NCBI RefSeq assembly: GCF_040054535.1
Contig: NC_090780.1
Span: 18,414,001-18,478,000, forward strand
Source: Antennarius striatus
Taxonomy: Eukaryota; Chordata; Actinopteri; Lophiiformes; Antennariidae
DNA length: 64,000 bases
Reading direction: 5' to 3'
Below the pieces are notes generated by a model, which saw only the letters and a program-made list of their open reading frames with translations, had not been told where the DNA came from and made no database searches. The translations under genes and the position numbers were made by a program. Of this stretch, positions 58,651-64,000 are shown piece by piece; position 1 is the first letter of the stretch, and each line of letters starts with the position of its first letter.

Positions 58651-58959
58651 AAATGAAAATAGTACTATTATTGGTTATAGCAGACAATGTGTGCATAATT
58701 CTGCGGCATTAAGATTTATTTTCAGAAAAAAAAAAAGAAATTATATTTTTCTGTTTTGAGATCTTGTTCCCCTTGTTTGTTGACTTAAATAATGTCTTTT
58801 GTTGTGTTGATGTAAAGAAAAGGGCCAATGCTTTGGATGGAGCCAGTGAGCTCATGTAATGATTTGGGCTGTCCCCCGCCAAGCTTTACAGCAACTCTTT
58901 TCTTTTTTTTTTCCTTTGTTTTATTTTTCTGATAATTTCAATTTTAAAATCCTAATAAA

Positions 58960-59140
58960 TTATTCTAAAGCATTTAATTGTGCTTGTTTTTTTAAAAACA
59001 GCGTCATCAGCCAGGCGATTAAATTCGTGGAACAAACCACAAATTTTCAGTGACATTTATCTGTAAACTAAACTTCCAACACAGCAATTTGAAAAATGCA
59101 ATGAGAAGCCGTCGGGGGTTTAACACACATGCGCACGCAT

Positions 59141-59181
<41 letters not shown>

Positions 59182-59745
59182 TCTCACCCAAGTTTACAAT
59201 GTGAGAAGATGAAATGACATTCCAGGCACAGAGAATGTTCTTGTTTATATTCTAAAAAGGGTTTTGATGTGTTTTATTCACTTAAACTGTGACAGATCCA
59301 GTGAAGCACAAAGAGAGGGAAAACACTGTGGACTTAAATCTTTGATCCTGTCAGACGATGAATGATTTGTTGTGTTGACACCATTCATACTGTTGATGTG
59401 GATCGTTTCTACATGTCAGCATGTTGTGTCTCTGAGGATGCCAGCAGCAGTAAACTGAGTCTTCATCTTAGGGTTGTGGCCTGGTTGAAGGCCAGAAGGG
59501 TTAATGATACACTCACATGTTTTTCCGACTCGTATCTTTCCCCACAAATCTCATTTTTCCATTTTGAAAGAGGACTAGAACCATGAACACATCTCAGACT
59601 CACTAAACAGGCGTTTTGAGGGTTGCCGTTCTCCTCAACGTGAATCTCTGTTGTTCCGGATTTTTTTAATCAGCCTGTTTGTACCTTTTGACCCTTTCTC
59701 ATCAGATATTTTTCACTCACTGATGTCTCGTTGCTGTGAGATACT
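58960..59745. other. msi1-tmem233 gap and tmem233 upstream region
   Basis: A CA array at 59123-59176 and unique-looking AT-rich sequence. No TATA box or CpG island is obvious before the tmem233 ATG. The gap is under 1.1 kb if the distal msi1 poly(A) signal is used. Confidence 0.5.
59123..59176. repeat. (CA)n microsatellite
   Basis: About 25 CA units with GC interruptions at the left and right. Confidence 0.92.
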
Positions 59746-61097
59746 ATGGCCCTCGGAGTTCTGAATTCGCAAGTAAAAAGTTCCCTGAGTGGGAGCGCTT
59801 TTCTGGACCACACTTCCATAGAGGAGCGGGAACATCCACCACCTCTTCGTAGCTACCTCTGTCTGACTATTTTCACCTGCTTCTGTCCTGCTTACCCCGT
59901 CAACATCGTGGCCCTGATCTTCTCTATCATGGTGAGCATGTGTGTTGTTATCATCTGTAGGAAAAACCTGCTGGAGGAATAACATGTTGTCTCTTCAGAC
60001 CGTTTGACGTGTTTCAGTCACAGCTGCTCTGAAATGATCTGTTGTGAGTCACGTCCGACGTGTCACCCGGTCACACAGCTGCTCTGCCTGTCAAACTAAC
60101 CCACACGGAACAGCCATGCTGCAAAATGAAACAAGACATCCATGATGAAAAATGATGGGACAAAATAAAAACCAGATAATTTGTCTGCAGGCCTTTTAAA
60201 AGTTTCATAGATGGACATTTAATAACCAACTGGGATCCCCTGATGATTTGCTTAGTTTCACATAATTTACAAATCTTAAAGAAAATAAATGTAATGACTT
60301 TTTATTTTTAAGTCTTGGACTGATTAAATGCTTGCTGTGTTTGGTTTTTACATTAAAACTAGTGACATGTTTCAAGAAAACCTGAATGTGTAATGATTTC
60401 TTACTCTCAGTCTAGGAACAGCTACGATCACGGCGACTATGACGGGTCCTGGCGGCTGGGCAGGAACGCTCTCTACGTTGCTGTCGCCTCCATCTTCATC
60501 GGCCTCGTCATCATCGTTGTCACCTGTGTTGTTCATTTTACCTCTGTAAGACTCACAACCAGATTGTTACTTTATATAATGCATCACCACATCATCAGTT
60601 CAATGAGTGGATTCCATTGGGTGATTGAATTCTATTTACGGTACTGGGATGGAAGATGTTTCTTAAAATACATGTAAAAAACATATTTAATTAATGTTTT
60701 GTGAACATCAGCTTTTCTTTTTGTCAGTGCATTTATGGCAAAAACTTAAAGAAGCCATAATCAAGTCAGCAAAAATCATAAATTTTCCAACTAATATTTA
60801 TTTTCAATACTATAGTATTCCTGGATCAGCTCTTCGGTCTAGATTTTCATGTGAATTTAATCATCTTTTGCCCATTCACAGAAAGAAATATGGAGGTGAA
60901 AGTACCATTGTATATAAATCTGTATGTGTACAACATCATGAAAGAATAATAACCCAATGATTCTGTGTGAATAAAAGAAAATATGGTTTTTAGAATATGA
61001 TTCAGGTAGTTTTTTTTTATCCTCTGGGCATCAATCACTAAAGGTTCTGAGTTATGTCCATTTTTTGTGTGTGCGTGTGTTCCAGGAGGGGTTTTAG
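59746..61097 (+). CDS. tmem233: Transmembrane protein 233, CD225/dispanin family (110 aa)
   Basis: Exons 59746-59931, 60411-60545 and 61086-61097. The sum of 333 bases gives 110 residues; human TMEM233 has 109. The N-terminal 35 residues are variable and cytosolic. [20 protein letters not shown] (from residue 37) is the intramembrane CD225 segment with juxtamembrane Cys (39, 45, 47) that are likely palmitoylated. [20 protein letters not shown] is the conserved loop, and [19 protein letters not shown] (about 84-102) is the C-terminal membrane helix. The last exon adds only Glu-Gly-Phe before TAG. Dispanins include IFITM and PRRT2; TMEM233 is expressed in sensory neurons and modulates voltage-gated sodium channels of the NaV1.7 type. 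If intron 2 is retained, the frame runs to a stop at 60,677 with an unrelated tail. Confidence 0.92.
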
Positions 61098-62090
61098 AGC
61101 TGCGAACCTGGAGACGGAGCGAGAAGAGAGATGAGATACTTGAACAGGAAACTCTGGATGGTGATGATAATGATGATGATGATGTCGGAACGGGCTCAGG
61201 TGGTCGGTTGAGACTGTATGCGTCTGCTGACGCACAGAGCCTGACCTGTCTCATGTTTACTGCAGATCATTTCCTCTCACGGTTACTGTTCCTCAAACCA
61301 AGGACTGAAAATTCTCATGCATTTATACCTTGCCTTGTGAAAGTATTGGCCCCCCAAAAACTTTTTGACATTTTGCCACATTTCAGCCTTCAAACTTAAA
61401 GATAACAAACTGAAAATATTTTTCAAGAATCGACAACAAGTGAGACAATGAAAAGTAAGATGTGCAAATGTGAGACCAAATGACACACAGGTGCACTCTG
61501 TTTGTCATTGTTGTCATTTAGGTCAGCATTGGATCATTCAGAAGTCATCAGGGAACTTCTGGAGTTGGTTAGCTGAGCTGAGAGAACAGGGGGCCAATAC
61601 TTCTATACATCCTACTTTTCAGTTTTTTATTTGTAAACACAATATAAAACGTTGAATAAATTTGGTTCAATTTCACGATTGTGTCTCACATGTTGTTGAT
61701 TCATGAAAAATATTTTCAGTTTGTTTTCTTTAAGTTTGAAGTCTGAAATGTGGCAAAATGTCAAAAACGTTCTTGTGGGAGACCAATACTTTCGCAAGGC
61801 ACTGTACATTCAGTGATTAATGGAGGTTTTCCATTTCATGAAAAATACATTTTTCCTGTGTTTGCCTGGAACCCATGATTTGCAGCCTGATTCTCTTCAG
61901 CCGTGGCCCCCGGTGTGTATTCTAACTATGCTCTTTTATCAGTAATGACAATAACCTTTTTAATCCAGAATGATTACAAAGTGTGTTGACAAGAATGCTG
62001 TTAGTTTCTACTCACACTATGATGGCCGGAATCTGTATATACTGTTATGTCAGCATTGATAAAAACAATAAACGTCTTTTGAATATTTCA
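61098..62090 (+). other. tmem233: Probable tmem233 3' UTR
   Basis: The first intergenic-side signals are AATAAA at 61655-61660, inside the MITE, and at 62067-62072. The distal one would give a UTR of about 1 kb that contains the whole MITE. A GAT trinucleotide run (61,160-61,182) lies near its start. Confidence 0.45.
61326..61806. mobile_element. MITE with ~100-bp terminal inverted repeats
   Basis: The left arm (from 61326, with gccttgtgaaagtattggcc and acattttgccacatttcag) is the reverse complement of the right arm (61,707-61,806, with tgaaatgtggcaaaatgtc and actttcgcaaggcactgta). The arms are about 100 bp and roughly 85% alike by eye. Both ends are at TA. The motif CTTGCGAAAGTATT is a familiar fish repeat end. 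The 280-bp interior has no coding capacity. Confidence 0.87.
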
Positions 62091-64000
62091 TATATGTATC
62101 AACAGACATTCTTCAGTGTATTTAGTGCCTCTAATAATAACAAACTCCATTTTATCTAGTTTGATCACACTGGTGGATTACTTACACTGAGCTTGTGTCC
62201 AAGAACAACTGAGTCGACAAAGCTCATGGATTCATTTGTTCTATTTGTGTGTAGCTGTTCTTGCTGAAGAAGAACACACAAATAGGAATATTTTTCTACA
62301 CTTTGGGTACAAAATCATAGCTTTGACAGGATAAATTCTGACACCACTCTACTTGGCATTGGGTAGTTTTGGTCGAAACATTAAAGGACTAGAGGACTCA
62401 TTTTCCACCGCTTAGAAGCCTTCTACTGCTACAATTTTCTCTCCTTGGGAATGTTCATGTAGTTTGATATGTCATAATATATCCACCACTAAAAATAGGT
62501 GTCTGTCTTCTGTGCTTCACATGTCGTGTGGGAGAGCTCAGCCGAACGTGTTGGAATCTGAAGCGCATTCATGTCGTCAACAGCAAAGTGATAATTCTGA
62601 TCCTTCAGTCTCAATTCCATTTAGAGTTTTTTGAACATGCCAGATTGTTGCAATTCAATGACATGTTCAGATTATTTCCATACACACATATTTACAGGAT
62701 GATCTCTTTGCTGTTCTTCTGTTGACATGTACAATTTAAATCAGTGCTCCTTGTGTTAAAAAGCCTACCTGCCAAGTTTCAGTATTATTCTTACTTAGTC
62801 AGTTTGCTTATTTTTGAAATCATGCACTATTATCTCCCATTAGCTAAAAGAGACATTTGTTGTGCTCGCAGTGCTGCTGCTTTGATGTCACACCAAAGCA
62901 AAACTCCAGAGACAAGATGAAAAATGGAAAGAGTGCAGGGATTAGGCGAGTTGAAAGCACTTAGTGAGATTATCTTGGGATCAAGGTAGACTTTATGACG
63001 GGAAACATAATGTTCCACCGTGTAAGGAAGCTCCTTTGTATGGAAGATTCAAACAGAATTTAGTAATATGCATTTAATTCACTTGTAGACACTACATCGA
63101 AGAGAGATGTTAGCGCTTGGCATCTTTTTGTACCTGAATAATGACATATACTGTTTTCCAGCACACATTCACAGCATTACTCACCTGAAGCTGTGCTGTT
63201 GTGATGCGAGCTGTACTATAGGAGCTACGTTTGGAGAGCCCTCACGACTTCATGACTCACATGAAGTGCTCTTAAATAGGCCACTCAAACCAACTGCTTC
63301 CATTAACTCCAGATAGAGCCTCCATACCCACATATCTCATGGCACATTCCTCCCAGGGAACAGAAGTGTGTTCCGGAGAACTGTGGGAATGTTGCAGAGG
63401 AGTTATGGAAGCTTTCAGGTACCTGAAAAACAGACCACCAGAGTGGACTGATAATTAGCCTTGGGTTGATCTGTTAAAATTTAGATTGTGTGATCATTTG
63501 TTGTGACATGATTACATATGGAAACCAACAGGAAGATGCAGAGGTGATGCTGTCTGTTGTTCACGTTCCAGTGTGTTATAACAGCAGTGTAGATAACTGC
63601 TTGTAAAATATTGTGTTATTCAAAATACATTTTTAAGTTTACTGTGTTGTTTTCATGAAATATTCTAAAAAATAGCTTGCATCCATTCACTTTATAACAA
63701 CTATAACCATTACAGTGAGACGTGAGGAGCTACAGAGGCAAAATAAATTTGTCAAATATATATACTTCTGTTATTCCATCTGTTATTCCATTAAAAGGCT
63801 GCCCTTATCCAGATCCATGTTTAATAAGCTCCTTCCTGCCACATGATCAACCATCCAAACGATTTCATGAACTCTGTCCAAAAGTGTTAGCAACATCCTG
63901 CTAACAGATAACAGACAGAACAAACACAGAACTGATAACATCATTGGCAATGGAATGGGAAAGCTTTTATTGCTTGGACCGATTCTGACTGACAGAGAGA
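62091..64000. other. Gap at the right edge: no gene recognised
   Basis: AT-rich unique-looking sequence with short open frames only. A small perfect hairpin lies at 62241-62285. No exon of a neighbouring gene could be supported. Confidence 0.55.
62241..62285. other. Short perfect hairpin
   Basis: CTATTTGTGTGT pairs with ACACACAAATAG at the outside, and TTCTT with AAGAA nearer the loop; the left side has a five-base bulge (AGCTG). 45 nt is short for a microRNA precursor. Function unknown. Confidence 0.5.

Noticed and set aside
62528-63904. Short open frames at the right edge
   Set aside because: All under 70 codons, without splice context or recognisable sequence.

Overview
The window looks like nuclear DNA from a bony fish, probably a percomorph-type teleost. 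Its protein-coding genes are split by GT-AG introns in vertebrate style. It is rich in (CA)n arrays, carries several short TA-flanked DNA transposons and a dead LINE of kinds I know from fish genomes, and its three recognisable genes (unc119b, msi1, tmem233) all have human orthologues in 12q24. I see no bacterial, viral or plasmid features.

Layout, left to right. (1) 1-2.2 kb: edge region with a CCAAT/GC-box promoter-like patch and a possible first exon of a minus-strand gene running out of the window. (2) 2.3-19.1 kb, minus strand: a large gene for a 1523-residue, mostly disordered and coiled-coil protein that I place near KIAA1671. Eight coding exons join without a frame break. A 2.8-kb exon carries a Glu/Arg coiled coil grown from tandem repeats at three scales, and a separate exon at 7.6-7.8 kb looks like an alternative start. 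(3) 19.1-23 kb: repeat-rich gap with a teleost interspersed repeat, a frameshifted THAP zinc-finger fragment and a dead 5'-truncated non-LTR retrotransposon. (4) 23.3-25.6 kb, plus strand: complete unc119b, five coding exons, 243 residues. (5) 25.7-36.5 kb: gap with a 1.1-kb TA-flanked transposon, microsatellites, degraded repeats and a palindromic MITE. (6) 37.0-58.6 kb, plus strand: complete msi1 (Musashi-1), 14 coding exons, 349 residues, with long introns after exons 4 and 6. (7) 59.7-62.1 kb, plus strand: complete tmem233, a 110-residue CD225/dispanin protein whose last coding exon adds only three residues. (8) 62.1-64 kb: nothing coding recognised.

The genes do not form a pathway. UNC119B is a lipid-binding trafficking chaperone, MSI1 a neural-progenitor translational regulator, TMEM233 a small sensory-neuron membrane protein, and the KIAA1671-like protein probably a cytoskeletal or scaffold protein. 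Their proximity reflects vertebrate synteny. The points most worth checking are candidate CTCF sites (a convergent pair around the 5' part of the window and a perfect consensus in msi1), a PP1-docking motif and repeat-driven coil growth in the KIAA1671-like protein, transposons placed in or next to 3' UTRs, and a microsatellite forming the polypyrimidine tract of msi1 exon 4. I found no convincing new biological system. All exon calls rest on reading frame, splice consensus and remembered family sequence; no database search was run.
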